Below are positions 7,773 to 15,796 of a DNA stretch of 64,000 nucleotides, in pieces. The stretch spans positions 310,001 through 374,000 of the forward strand of contig NZ_CP149933.1 of NCBI RefSeq assembly GCF_037949795.1. The letters run 5' to 3'. Position 1 is the stretch's first letter. Each line of letters starts with the position of its first letter. A program made the translations under genes and the position numbers. Source of the stretch: Thioclava sp. GXIMD2076. GTDB lineage: Bacteria; Pseudomonadota; Alphaproteobacteria; Rhodobacterales; Rhodobacteraceae. The notes under the pieces were generated by a model. The model was not told where the DNA came from. It saw only the letters and a program-made list of their open reading frames with translations, and searched no databases.

Positions 7773-8878
7773 TCGAGCCCCCAGAGCTTGCGATAGCCTG
7801 CAAGCTGTGCATCGCCATAACCCGCATCATAGGTCGCAGGCACGCCAGCTTCGGCCGCATTGTCCTTATCGAAGATATAGAAAGGCACATAGAGATTGGC
7901 CGGCACATCGCCCACATCACACAGATCGCGCATATAGGCATCCATCGACGACCGCGCGATCCAGCCAAGGCTCTCGCCCACATCCATCTTCACATCGCCA
8001 TTGCGGATCATATCTAGCACGAAGGGCGTGCCGTTGAAGGTGGCGATCGGCATGCCGCGCTTGCCGGTGATCGCCAGCGCCGGCAGCACGAATTGCGACA
8101 TGGAATCGTAGATCGGGATGATGAAATTGATCGACGGATCCTTCAGCAGCGCCGATTGCGTCGAGGTCTGGATCCGCGTCGCCCAATCGGCCAGAGCGAC
8201 ATTCACATAGGTCGCCTTGCAATCGGGGCACAGCTCGGCCAGCGTCTTCTCGATGGATGTCCAATAGGGCTGCGAGGGCAGGATATCATCCGAGCCGATC
8301 ACCAGCACATTGGCCTTGCCTTGAGTTTCCGTCACCGCATAGGCCGCGAGGATCTTGCCCACATCGGTAAAGGACACCGGCAGCGAGATATCGGCATTGG
8401 GATCTTTCTCCTGCGTCACATCCATATAATGCGAGGCATAGACGCGGATGCCCTTCTTGCGCGCCTCGGCCAGCTGCGGCGCAAGCGAGGCGGGGATCAG
8501 TCCGCCCATCAGGTCGATGGCGGTGAAATTGTTGGAGATCGCATATTCGACGCCCTGCACCCATTGGGTCGGGTTGCCCTGATTCTGCCAGATTTCGTGT
8601 TTGAAGCCCACCTCTTTGGCAATCTGGGCCTCGCTCTCGACAATGCCCTGATTGAACGGGATCGAGGAGGTGGTGGGGATGGTCAGGATGCTTTTGCCCG
8701 CCATGCAGGATTTGGCATCGAACGGCTTGCCGGGTGCCTCGAAACCGGGTTTCTGGCTATGCGCGCTCAGGATCTCCTCGGCGGCAGCCAGATTGGCCTC
8801 GGCATGGGCCGGAAGGGCGGACCATGCAAGCCCCGCCCCCAGAAGCCCCGCGCGGATCATCGAAATCGGTTTGGTCAT
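7769..8878 (-). CDS. Periplasmic sugar-type ABC substrate-binding protein
   Basis: The 369-residue protein starts with a Sec signal peptide ending about AHA-E (residues 24-27) and continues as a type I periplasmic binding fold (peripla_BP_4), with segments VLVIGSDD and INFIIPIYDSMSQ. It is the first gene of the minus-strand operon and sets the specificity of the importer. It contains at least four cysteines, including a CPDC motif and another in DLCDVGD, which is unusual in sugar-binding proteins and may form periplasmic disulfides. The ligand cannot be told from sequence; the flavin reductase at the operon end argues against a plain hexose. Confidence 0.88.
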   Translation of the reverse strand: MTKPISMIRAGLLGAGLAWSALPAHAEANLAAAEEILSAHSQKPGFEAPGKPFDAKSCMAGKSILTIPTTSSIPFNQGIVESEAQIAKEVGFKHEIWQNQGNPTQWVQGVEYAISNNFTAIDLMGGLIPASLAPQLAEARKKGIRVYASHYMDVTQEKDPNADISLPVSFTDVGKILAAYAVTETQGKANVLVIGSDDILPSQPYWTSIEKTLAELCPDCKATYVNVALADWATRIQTSTQSALLKDPSINFIIPIYDSMSQFVLPALAITGKRGMPIATFNGTPFVLDMIRNGDVKMDVGESLGWIARSSMDAYMRDLCDVGDVPANLYVPFYIFDKDNAAEAGVPATYDAGYGDAQLAGYRKLWGLE

Positions 8879-9136
8879 GTGAATAGCCCCGTTGGTGACA
8901 GTTTCCGCATCCGCCGGTGGCCGCTTTCATGAGCGATCTCTTCCGGCGCGCGTGGCTCAAGAAGGCGTGAGATGGGGGGCAATGGTCAACTTTAAGTTTG
9001 TACATATACATATGAGAAAAATTAGAGCGGGCCGGAATTGACAGGATTGCGCCGGAAATGGTGTGGTCCGGGGCTATATTCACACCTGATCCCCCTCGGT
9101 TCCGCAAAACGGGACGCATCCATAAAGAACGGACAT
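8879..9136. promoter_or_regulatory. Divergent promoter region of sugar ABC operon and MFS gene
   Basis: The 258-base spacer between divergent genes contains an AT-rich island near 8988-9018 in otherwise GC-rich DNA. Inside it is the perfect palindrome AACTTTAAGTT (8988-8998), followed by ACATATACATATG. A TTGACA box is at 9038-9043 on the plus strand, but no well-spaced -10 box was found. A regulator binding here is likely but not encoded next door. Confidence 0.4.
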
Positions 9137-10363
9137 ATGACGGATACCTCCTTGCAAAGCGATCTCGCGCATCCCGATCTGGCGCAGAGGGAGAGCGGGC
9201 TGGGCGCGGCGCTTGCGCTGACCACCGCCTCGCAGGTGGCTGCGACCTCCTCCGTGCTGGCGCTCACCACGATCCCCACGCTGGTGGCCAATACGCTCGG
9301 AATCGGGCCGCATATGATCGGCTATCAGGTCAGTCTGATCTATGCCTCGGGGGTGATATTCTCGATGATGGCGGGGGCGCTGGTGAAACGCTGGGGACCG
9401 GCGCGTGTGGGCCAACTTGCGCTGCTTGGCGCCTTTGCCGGCTTTGCGGGTATGGCTACGGGGCATCTGTGGACAATCGCGCTGGCCTCGGTGCTGATCG
9501 GCGTGGGCTACGCTCTGAACAACCCGTCGTCGTCGCATGTCCTGTCACGGCTTGCCCCGCCCGCGCGGCGCAATCTGATCTTCTCGGTCAAACAGGCTGG
9601 CGTGCCTCTGGGCGGTGCGCTGGCGGCATTGGCCATTCCGCCGCTGGCTCAAAGGTTTGGCTGGCAGCCTGTCCTGCTGGGGTTCTCGCTGATCCCACTG
9701 GTGCTGGCGCTCGTCTACCAGTTGAAACGCGGTGCATGGGATAACGAGCGCGCGCCCGATATCGCCATCGGACGCGGCATCTGGCAGGGCCAGCGCACGG
9801 TGCTCTCCAACCCCGATCTCAGGGCATTGGCCTTTTTGGGCTTCTTCTATTCGGCGGTGCAGCTCTCCATATCCACCTTCACCGTGGCGATGCTGATCGA
9901 GGAATTCGGCTGGAGCCCCGTCTCCGCCGCAGGGATCGCCGCCATCGTGCAGATCGCCGGTGCGGGCGGGCGGATTTTCTGGGGGCTGGTCGCCGACCGG
10001 TTGCGCAACGGGTTTGCGGTTCTGGCCATCGTGGGCTTTATCACAGGCGCCGCGATCCTCGGTTTCTCGCTGATCGGCAACCTGCCCGCACTGGGGCTCG
10101 CCCTGATCGGACTGGCAGGCTTTACCGGCAATGGCTGGAACGGGGTGCTTCTGGCCGAGACCGCCCACTCCAGCCCCGGCAAAGGCACGCTGACCGGCGA
10201 GGTTCTGACCTATACCTTCATCGGCGTGATGGTCGGTCCCGCCACCTTCTCGCTGGCCTTCAACCTGATCGGCAGTTTTAGCGGCACGTTCCGCCTCTTG
10301 GCAATTGTGGCCTTTGCCGGAAGCCTGTGGGCGCTCGTGCGCGCATGCAAGGCGCGCCTCTAG
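9137..10363 (+). CDS. MFS transporter
   Basis: The 408-residue protein has 12 predicted hydrophobic segments and the MFS loop KRWGPARVGQLALLG between helices 2 and 3. Members of this MFS_1 group export or import small organic molecules, and specificity cannot be read from sequence. The ATG at 9137 (MTDTSLQ) is preferred over the frame opening at 9038, because a GAACGGA site lies just upstream and the extension has no membrane character. It is a single gene transcribed divergently from the sugar ABC operon and convergent with the deacylase gene, whose stop is 3 bases beyond its own. Confidence 0.85.
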   Translation: MTDTSLQSDLAHPDLAQRESGLGAALALTTASQVAATSSVLALTTIPTLVANTLGIGPHMIGYQVSLIYASGVIFSMMAGALVKRWGPARVGQLALLGAFAGFAGMATGHLWTIALASVLIGVGYALNNPSSSHVLSRLAPPARRNLIFSVKQAGVPLGGALAALAIPPLAQRFGWQPVLLGFSLIPLVLALVYQLKRGAWDNERAPDIAIGRGIWQGQRTVLSNPDLRALAFLGFFYSAVQLSISTFTVAMLIEEFGWSPVSAAGIAAIVQIAGAGGRIFWGLVADRLRNGFAVLAIVGFITGAAILGFSLIGNLPALGLALIGLAGFTGNGWNGVLLAETAHSSPGKGTLTGEVLTYTFIGVMVGPATFSLAFNLIGSFSGTFRLLAIVAFAGSLWALVRACKARL

Positions 10364-10366
10364 AGC

Positions 10367-11491
10367 CTAGCCCGCACGCTGATCTGCGGGAGCAAACACG
10401 CGTTGAAGCAGCGCGAAACAGGCCTCGAGCTGCACGATCTCGATGGATTCATCGGGCTGATGGCCATCCTCCATCGTGCCGGGTCCGCAAATGACGGTGG
10501 GGATGCCGAGCGCCGCGAAATATCCGGCCTCCGTGCCGAAGGCCACTTTGATCGGTTGCGGGTCGTCCAGACACTCGCAGAACCACGCGATCTCGGGGGT
10601 GGCAGGCGTGCTATCGAGCCCCGGATAGCGACCCGTTTCAGTAATGGTGACATGGTCCGGACAGCCGAGCCGCCCGATCAGGGCCGAGGGGTCATCCTGC
10701 GGCAGATGGCGGATTTCGAAGCGCATCTCGGCATGATCGGGCACAATATTGAGTGCCGTTCCCCCGTGCAGCGTGCCGATATGTAATGTGGAATAGGCCG
10801 GATCGAGCATCGCGTCGCGCGCACCCCGAGACGCCATCTCGTCCTGCATCTTCCGCAGGCTGTGCCCCAGATCCATCAACGGATGCAGCGCATTCCGGAA
10901 TTGCGGCGCCATTGCCGAATGTCCCGCCTCGCCTCTGGCCACCGCCAGATAGCTGGCCTTGCCTTTATGTCCGATGCACGGGCGCAGGAGCGTGGGCTCG
11001 CCTACGATGCACAGATCGGGGCGCCCGAGCGTCGGGATCAGATGATCGATCATCTCCGGAATGCCACGGCAGCCCAGTTCCTCATCCCAGCTGAGCGCAA
11101 TCATAACAGGTCGTGCAGGCGGATGGGCCGCAAGCGTCTCGGCATAGGCCAGAACGCAGGCAATGAAGCCCTTCATATCGGTGACGCCGCGCCCCGTCAC
11201 CCGCGAGCCCTGCCGGCCCATTTCAAAGGGGGCGCTCTGCCAGTCCTGCCCCTCGACCGGCACCACATCGCTATGCGCCGACAACACGATGCCACCGCTC
11301 TGGCCTGCGGCTCCGAAGCGCGCCAGAAGCCCCTCCTTCATCCCGTCCGCCGACGGGATGCGGTGGACAGAAAATCCTGCCCTTTCAAGATGTTCCGTGA
11401 CATAATTTATCAACGCCCTGTTGTCCCGCCCCGCAATCGTGGGAAAGGCCACCAGATCGGACAGGATCTGCAGAAGACGCGCGCGATTCAT
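10367..11491 (-). CDS. M20-family deacylase, acetylornithine deacetylase-like (ArgE-like)
   Basis: The 374-residue zinc amidohydrolase shows all M20 landmarks: SAHSDVVPV (His73, Asp75), GRGVTDMKG (Asp105 metal ligand), WDEELGCRG with the catalytic Glu-Glu pair at about 137-138, VGEPT (Glu165), and a C-terminal His near 344 in MEDGHQPDE. ArgE removes acetyl groups from N-acetylornithine, and many paralogues act on other N-acyl amino acids. The placement at the end of a catabolic operon, overlapping the LysR gene by 4 bases, suggests a catabolic deacylase rather than arginine biosynthesis. The start at 11491 is fixed by this ATGA overlap. Confidence 0.85.
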   Translation of the reverse strand: MNRARLLQILSDLVAFPTIAGRDNRALINYVTEHLERAGFSVHRIPSADGMKEGLLARFGAAGQSGGIVLSAHSDVVPVEGQDWQSAPFEMGRQGSRVTGRGVTDMKGFIACVLAYAETLAAHPPARPVMIALSWDEELGCRGIPEMIDHLIPTLGRPDLCIVGEPTLLRPCIGHKGKASYLAVARGEAGHSAMAPQFRNALHPLMDLGHSLRKMQDEMASRGARDAMLDPAYSTLHIGTLHGGTALNIVPDHAEMRFEIRHLPQDDPSALIGRLGCPDHVTITETGRYPGLDSTPATPEIAWFCECLDDPQPIKVAFGTEAGYFAALGIPTVICGPGTMEDGHQPDESIEIVQLEACFALLQRVFAPADQRAG

Positions 11492-12495
11492 TCTGCCGCC
11501 CCGCAAAACCGTGCCTCGGGAAGCCGCACGACATTGGGCTCCAGCTCCTGCGAAACAAGGGCTTTGGCATGATCGAGAAAGGCCGAAACCGTGCGCTGCG
11601 CCTTTGCCCCCTGCGAGGTCAGAAGCCCCAGCCGCAAGGCACGCGGCCCGCCTGCCAGTGGCACGAAACACAGGCGCCGCCCGTCGGGGGAGCGGTCGGA
11701 ATGCGGGCGGATATTGGCCAGCGAATAGCCGAACCCGTTGCCCACGAGCGAGCGCATCACCGCAATATCACGGGTGCGCTCGACCACATTGGGGCGCAGC
11801 CCGTGCCGGCTGAAACAGGACAGGAAATACTCGCTGCTCAGTGGCAGATCCAGCAGCACCATCGGATGATCGTTCAGCTCCTCGGGCGTAACGGCAGGCG
11901 CTCGGGCCAGCGGATGGTCTTCGGCAAATAGCGCGAAAAGCGGCAGATCGATCAGCGGCATGAAGTCCAGATCGGACGGAATGTCGAGATCATAGCTCAG
12001 TGCCACATCGAAACGCGCAGTGCGCAAACCGTCGAAGATCTCGGCCTGATCGCGCTCGAACTGGTGGAATTCGATCTCGGGATAGGTTTCGATGAAACTG
12101 CGCCGCAGCTTCGGCAAGATAATCTGCGCGAAGGTCAGCAGGCAGCCGACCCGCAAGGGCCCGCGCACCTTTCCCGACAGGTCATTGGCCAGATCATTGA
12201 GCCCCTGCACCTGCCGCAGGATCACGCGCACCCGCTCGCCAAAAACCTCGCCCGCTTGGGAGAGCGTCAAACCCTGCGCATGGCGACGCACGAAGAGTTT
12301 GAGCCCCAGTTCGGTCTCGAGCTGGGAAATCGCCGCCGAGATCGAGGGCGAGGAAACGTTACAATGCTGGGCTGCCTGGGCGATGGAGCCGAAATCGCAG
12401 ACGCTCAGGAAATATTCCAGTTGGCGTATCGTAATGCGTGAGGGCATGTGGCTGAGGACATCATCGCGGAGAGTTCTTTGCCCAGCCATGCGCAT
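11488..12495 (-). CDS. LysR-family transcriptional regulator
   Basis: The product of about 335 residues has an N-terminal winged helix (ITIRQLEYFLSVCDFGSIAQAAQ, then SISAAISQLETELG) and a C-terminal periplasmic-binding-like effector domain with the SYDLDIPSDL segment. It probably controls the flavoenzyme/deacylase locus in which it is embedded. The start at 12495 follows AAGGTG at a good distance; ATG 12447 (MPSRITIRQ) is an alternative that begins exactly at the domain. It lies 74 bases downstream of the DUF1028 gene, after a hairpin, and overlaps the ArgE-like gene by 4 bases. Confidence 0.9.
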   Translation of the reverse strand: MRMAGQRTLRDDVLSHMPSRITIRQLEYFLSVCDFGSIAQAAQHCNVSSPSISAAISQLETELGLKLFVRRHAQGLTLSQAGEVFGERVRVILRQVQGLNDLANDLSGKVRGPLRVGCLLTFAQIILPKLRRSFIETYPEIEFHQFERDQAEIFDGLRTARFDVALSYDLDIPSDLDFMPLIDLPLFALFAEDHPLARAPAVTPEELNDHPMVLLDLPLSSEYFLSCFSRHGLRPNVVERTRDIAVMRSLVGNGFGYSLANIRPHSDRSPDGRRLCFVPLAGGPRALRLGLLTSQGAKAQRTVSAFLDHAKALVSQELEPNVVRLPEARFCGAAE

Positions 12496-12530
12496 ATCTT
12501 TCACCTTCGTCAATAAAAGCAACGGGATAT

Positions 12531-12553
12531 GGTGCTGAGGAAATCTCAGCACC
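12531..12553 (-). terminator. Hairpin between DUF1028 and LysR genes
   Basis: GGTGCTGAG (12531-12539) pairs perfectly with CTCAGCACC (12545-12553) around a 5-base loop. It lies 16 bases after the DUF1028 stop on the minus strand. The following sequence lacks an immediate T-run (TTTTATT comes about 13 bases later), so it probably attenuates rather than fully stops transcription into the LysR gene. Confidence 0.5.
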
Positions 12554-12569
12554 CTCGGGTTCCAAGGGG

Positions 12570-13247
12570 TTATTCGTCTCCCGGCACCCCATAGGACGGG
12601 GCCGCGACAGGGTTCAGCGCGCGGGTCACATAATCGCGCGCCTGCGGCTCGTAGACCGCCCATGCGCGTTTCATCGCGGCCACGGGGCAACCCTCGTCCA
12701 GCCAGTCGATGCGCAGCTCTGCCCATGGCCATGCCTGCGCGTCCACGATCAGCATACCGGCCGAATGGACAGGCCCCGCCTCGCCGCCAAGCGCCAGAGC
12801 CGCCTCCATCGCGGCGATCAGCCGGTCTCCCAAAGCGGCATCGCTTGCCTCGAACGCGTCAACCATAGCCTGCGGAACCGCCGCATCGGCCAGAAGATTT
12901 CCGCCCGAAGCACATCCTGCCCCTGTAGCCGACCCGAAGATCCCCAGCGCCTGATCGCCCGAATGCACCGCGCCCGCGCCCTCGGCCCCTATCGCCAGAA
13001 GCTGGCGATAGGCTGCATGCGGGTCGGATGCGGCGGCCAGTTGCACCGCCTCAACCGCCGGGCGCCCCTGCGCAAGCGCCTCCAGCATCAACGGCCCGAG
13101 CGCCGGATTGGTGACGTTTTGCGTGGTCACCGCCCCAACGCCCGCGCGCGCGAAGGCGCAGCGCGCCGCCACCGCCGGAGAGGAGGACGAAATCGCCAGC
13201 CCGAACTGCCCCGTCCGGTCACAGCGTCCTACGATCGCAAAAGTCAT
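12570..13247 (-). CDS. DUF1028 domain protein
   Basis: The 225-residue protein matches DUF1028 throughout: MTFAIVGRCD..GQFGLAISSSSPAVAARC at the N terminus, VGAVTTQNVTNPALG, and a C-terminal EGCPVAAMKRAW. The family has an Ntn-hydrolase-like fold and no firmly established reaction. From memory it commonly neighbours RidA, M20 deacylase, gamma-glutamyltransferase and peptide/amine transporters, all of which are present here. A role in hydrolysing an amide intermediate is therefore a reasonable inference. It starts 4 bases after the RidA stop, so it is co-transcribed with it. Confidence 0.85.
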   Translation of the reverse strand: MTFAIVGRCDRTGQFGLAISSSSPAVAARCAFARAGVGAVTTQNVTNPALGPLMLEALAQGRPAVEAVQLAAASDPHAAYRQLLAIGAEGAGAVHSGDQALGIFGSATGAGCASGGNLLADAAVPQAMVDAFEASDAALGDRLIAAMEAALALGGEAGPVHSAGMLIVDAQAWPWAELRIDWLDEGCPVAAMKRAWAVYEPQARDYVTRALNPVAAPSYGVPGDE

Positions 13248-13251
13248 CGGC

Positions 13252-13665
13252 TCAATCCGGAATGACGGCGGTCGCGTCGATCTCGACCAGCCAGCCCGGC
13301 CGGGCGAGGCAGGTCACCACGACACCGGTCGAGACGGGATGCACGCCTTTGATATATTCGCCCATCGTGCGGTAGACCGCCTCGCGATGCCTGACATCGG
13401 TCAGGTAAACCACGACCTTGCACAGATGCTCCATCTTGCCGCCCGATTCCTCGATCAGCTGGCGGATATTCTGCATAACCTTATGCGTCTGCTCGACCGG
13501 ATCGGGGCTGCCGATATCGACCGAGGTATCCAGATCCTGCGGGCACTGGCCGCGCAGGAAAATGGTCGTGCCACGCGCGACCACCGCCTGACAGAGGTCA
13601 TTGTCGAGGTTCTGCTCGGGATAGGTGTCTTTGGTATTGAAGGGACGGATGCGCTTATGCGCCAT
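13252..13665 (-). CDS. RidA family protein (enamine/imine deaminase-like)
   Basis: The 137-residue single-domain protein has the YjgF/RidA fold with FLRGQCPQD, VKVVVYLTDVRHR and PVSTGVVVTCLARPGWLVEIDA. The canonical RidA arginine appears replaced at the last motif (CLARPGWLVEIDA contains the usual ..RP..LVEI core). RidA proteins hydrolyse reactive enamine/imine intermediates released by PLP or flavin amine-oxidising enzymes. Between an FMO-like flavoprotein and a DUF1028 protein, it would suit an imine released by oxidative C-N cleavage. Confidence 0.9.
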   Translation of the reverse strand: MAHKRIRPFNTKDTYPEQNLDNDLCQAVVARGTTIFLRGQCPQDLDTSVDIGSPDPVEQTHKVMQNIRQLIEESGGKMEHLCKVVVYLTDVRHREAVYRTMGEYIKGVHPVSTGVVVTCLARPGWLVEIDATAVIPD

Positions 13666-13688
13666 GATCTTAATCCTTAATGATAAGT

Positions 13689-14984
13689 TTACGCGCTAAG
13701 GGACTGTTGATGCTGCATTTCGCTGCCTTCATAGGCATCATATTGCCGCTGGATCATCATGTGATCGGCAATATGGGCCGCATCATGCCAGACGCCCCAG
13801 ATAAAGCTCGATCCGCGTCCCGAGAGCCATGGCAGACCGAGGAAATAGATCCCGCGCTCGGGGGCCACGCCCTGTTTATGCACGGGACGCCCCGAGGCGT
13901 CGAAACAATCGACCTCCATCCAGCTGTAATCGGTTCGGAAGCCCGTGGCCCAGATGATGGTGGTGATCCCGGCCTCAGCCAGATCGAGTTTACGCAGCGG
14001 GTTGGTCACGCAATCGGGGTCAGGCAGGATCCGCCGCGCCTGCGGTTCCTCGGGCAGATCAAGCCCCATCCGCGCAATATAGGCGTCGGCCTCATCCAGC
14101 AGCCCGTGATGGTTGGCATCGCCTCGGTCAAGATTGCGGCGCAGGTCATCGGCCAGCGTCACAGCGCCGTCGGCGTAGCCCTCGGTGCGGCCCAGAAGGG
14201 TGATCCCCTGCGCACCAAGTTCGCGGAAATCGATGGTCCGCCCACCATGTGCACCGCTGACCGCGATGGTCACATGGCCCGCCCCCGGTGCGGGGGCCGG
14301 TGCATCCCATTTTCCGAGCACACCCAGCCACCAGACAAAATCGCGCCCGCGATAGCTGCGCGGCGGGCGATCATGCGGACCGACCGAGAGATAGGTCTTG
14401 CGGCCCGCGCGGTTCAACTCGTCGGCGATCTGCACGCCGGAGGAGCCCGCGCCCACCACCAGCACCGCGCCTTGGGCCAGTTGGGCCGGATTACGATAGG
14501 CGCTGGAATGGATCTGGGTCAGGCCTGCGGTTTCGGGCACGATCTCGGGGATCACCGGCACCTGGAACGGACCGGTCGCCGCCACCACATTCCGCGCCTC
14601 GATCGCCCCTTGCGAGGTCTCCACGCGAAAGCCCGGACGGCCCTCGAGCCGCGTCAGCCCCGTGACCGACACACCACAGCGGATCGGTGCCTCGATCTGG
14701 CGGGTATAATCCTCGAAATACTTCGCCACGCCGTCTTTGGGCACGAAAGCATCACCATCGCCATCGAAATCACGGTTGGGAAAACGGTCATGCCATGCGG
14801 GGCCGTTGGCCACGAGGCTATCCCAGCGGCGTGTGCGCCAGCTTTCCGCGATACGGTCCTTTTCCAGCACCAGATGCGAGATGCCGACGCGGCTCAGATG
14901 CTCGCTCATCGCGATCCCTGCCTGACCTGCGCCCACAACCAGCGTGTCGATGACCTCGGCCACGCCCTTCTTCTCGACTGCCAT
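13689..14984 (-). CDS. FMO/BVMO-like NAD(P)/FAD-dependent oxidoreductase
   Basis: The 431-residue flavoprotein has an FAD-binding GAGQAG at 18-23, a second dinucleotide site GAGSSG at 178-183, the linking ATGPFQVPVIPE (about 136-147), and a C-terminal IIWATGFRTDYSW motif. This is the two-Rossmann layout of CzcO/YhaM-type flavin monooxygenases, which use NADPH and oxygen to hydroxylate N or S or insert oxygen into a C-C bond. It is located between the aldolase-like and RidA genes of the same strand, with gaps of 52 and 23 bases. Its substrate is unknown; it likely works on the compound imported by the same locus. Confidence 0.85.
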   Translation of the reverse strand: MAVEKKGVAEVIDTLVVGAGQAGIAMSEHLSRVGISHLVLEKDRIAESWRTRRWDSLVANGPAWHDRFPNRDFDGDGDAFVPKDGVAKYFEDYTRQIEAPIRCGVSVTGLTRLEGRPGFRVETSQGAIEARNVVAATGPFQVPVIPEIVPETAGLTQIHSSAYRNPAQLAQGAVLVVGAGSSGVQIADELNRAGRKTYLSVGPHDRPPRSYRGRDFVWWLGVLGKWDAPAPAPGAGHVTIAVSGAHGGRTIDFRELGAQGITLLGRTEGYADGAVTLADDLRRNLDRGDANHHGLLDEADAYIARMGLDLPEEPQARRILPDPDCVTNPLRKLDLAEAGITTIIWATGFRTDYSWMEVDCFDASGRPVHKQGVAPERGIYFLGLPWLSGRGSSFIWGVWHDAAHIADHMMIQRQYDAYEGSEMQHQQSLSA

Positions 14985-15036
14985 GATAGCCGTCCTCTTC
15001 TTGCTGCCGGATCTGTTGCCAGAACTCCGGCCCTTG

Positions 15037-15783
15037 TCAGTTACGATAATCGGGGCATTCCTCGTCGAGGATCAGCTTCATCTCCTCGAAATGCCGGATC
15101 TGGAAATCCACGATGCTTTCCCAATCCTGTGCGGTCTGCTCGGCCGCCTCATCCGAAAGCACCTTCAGGGGGCGCCCCGTCGACATGGCCGCGACCACGA
15201 TCCGGGCGGCCCGCTCGAATGTGTAGATATCGTCCCATGCCTCGCCCATGGTCTGGGCAGTGATCATGACGCCATGATTGCCCATCATGAGACGCGAATG
15301 CTTGCCCATCAGCCCCGCCAGACGCGCGCCCTCGGCATCGGAATTGGCCATACCACCGAAATCGAGATCATAGGCCAGACGGTTGAAATACCGCGCCGAG
15401 TTCTGGTCGATCGGCGGCAGCTGCGGCGGATCCAGCGAGGCCAGTGCGGTGGCCGCAACCGGATGCAGATGCATGATCACCCGCGCCTGCGGGCAGAGCT
15501 TATGCACCTGCCCGTGGATCGCGCGGGCCGTCTGGTCGAGGCGCGCATCCGTCATGGTGGATGGATCATCAAGATCGATCAGGATCAGATCGGACGCTTT
15601 GACACGGGCGAAATGCATCCATTTGGGGTTGATCAGGAAGCGCCGCCCGTCGGGCTGAAGCGAGATGGAATAATGGTTGGCCACGGCCTCGTGCATATTG
15701 GCACGCGCGGTCATGCGCAGGGCAGCGGCCAGATCGATGCGCGCCTGCGCTTCGGTCAGGAAGTCTGTGGTATCGAGCGACAT
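15037..15783 (-). CDS. Class II aldolase/adducin family protein
   Basis: The 248-residue protein has the class II aldolase zinc ligands His105 and His107 (MHLHPVAA) and His170 (MGNHGVM), with an N-terminal NMHEAVANHYSI segment. Relatives include fuculose-1-phosphate aldolase and ribulose-5-phosphate epimerase, but this larger subgroup often decarboxylates or cleaves other aldols and occurs in catabolic clusters. ATG 15783 is chosen because AAGGAG lies 5 bases upstream; a GTG two codons earlier opens the frame. It is 13 bases downstream of the fused permease gene. Confidence 0.82.
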   Translation of the reverse strand: MSLDTTDFLTEAQARIDLAAALRMTARANMHEAVANHYSISLQPDGRRFLINPKWMHFARVKASDLILIDLDDPSTMTDARLDQTARAIHGQVHKLCPQARVIMHLHPVAATALASLDPPQLPPIDQNSARYFNRLAYDLDFGGMANSDAEGARLAGLMGKHSRLMMGNHGVMITAQTMGEAWDDIYTFERAARIVVAAMSTGRPLKVLSDEAAEQTAQDWESIVDFQIRHFEEMKLILDEECPDYRN

Positions 15784-15796
15784 TGGCACTCCTTTC

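Noticed and set aside
13680..15263. 527-residue plus-strand frame opposite the FMO-like and aldolase-like genes
   Set aside because: Crosses two well-supported minus-strand genes and their spacer, has no ribosome-binding site and a His/Arg-rich translation typical of antisense frames.
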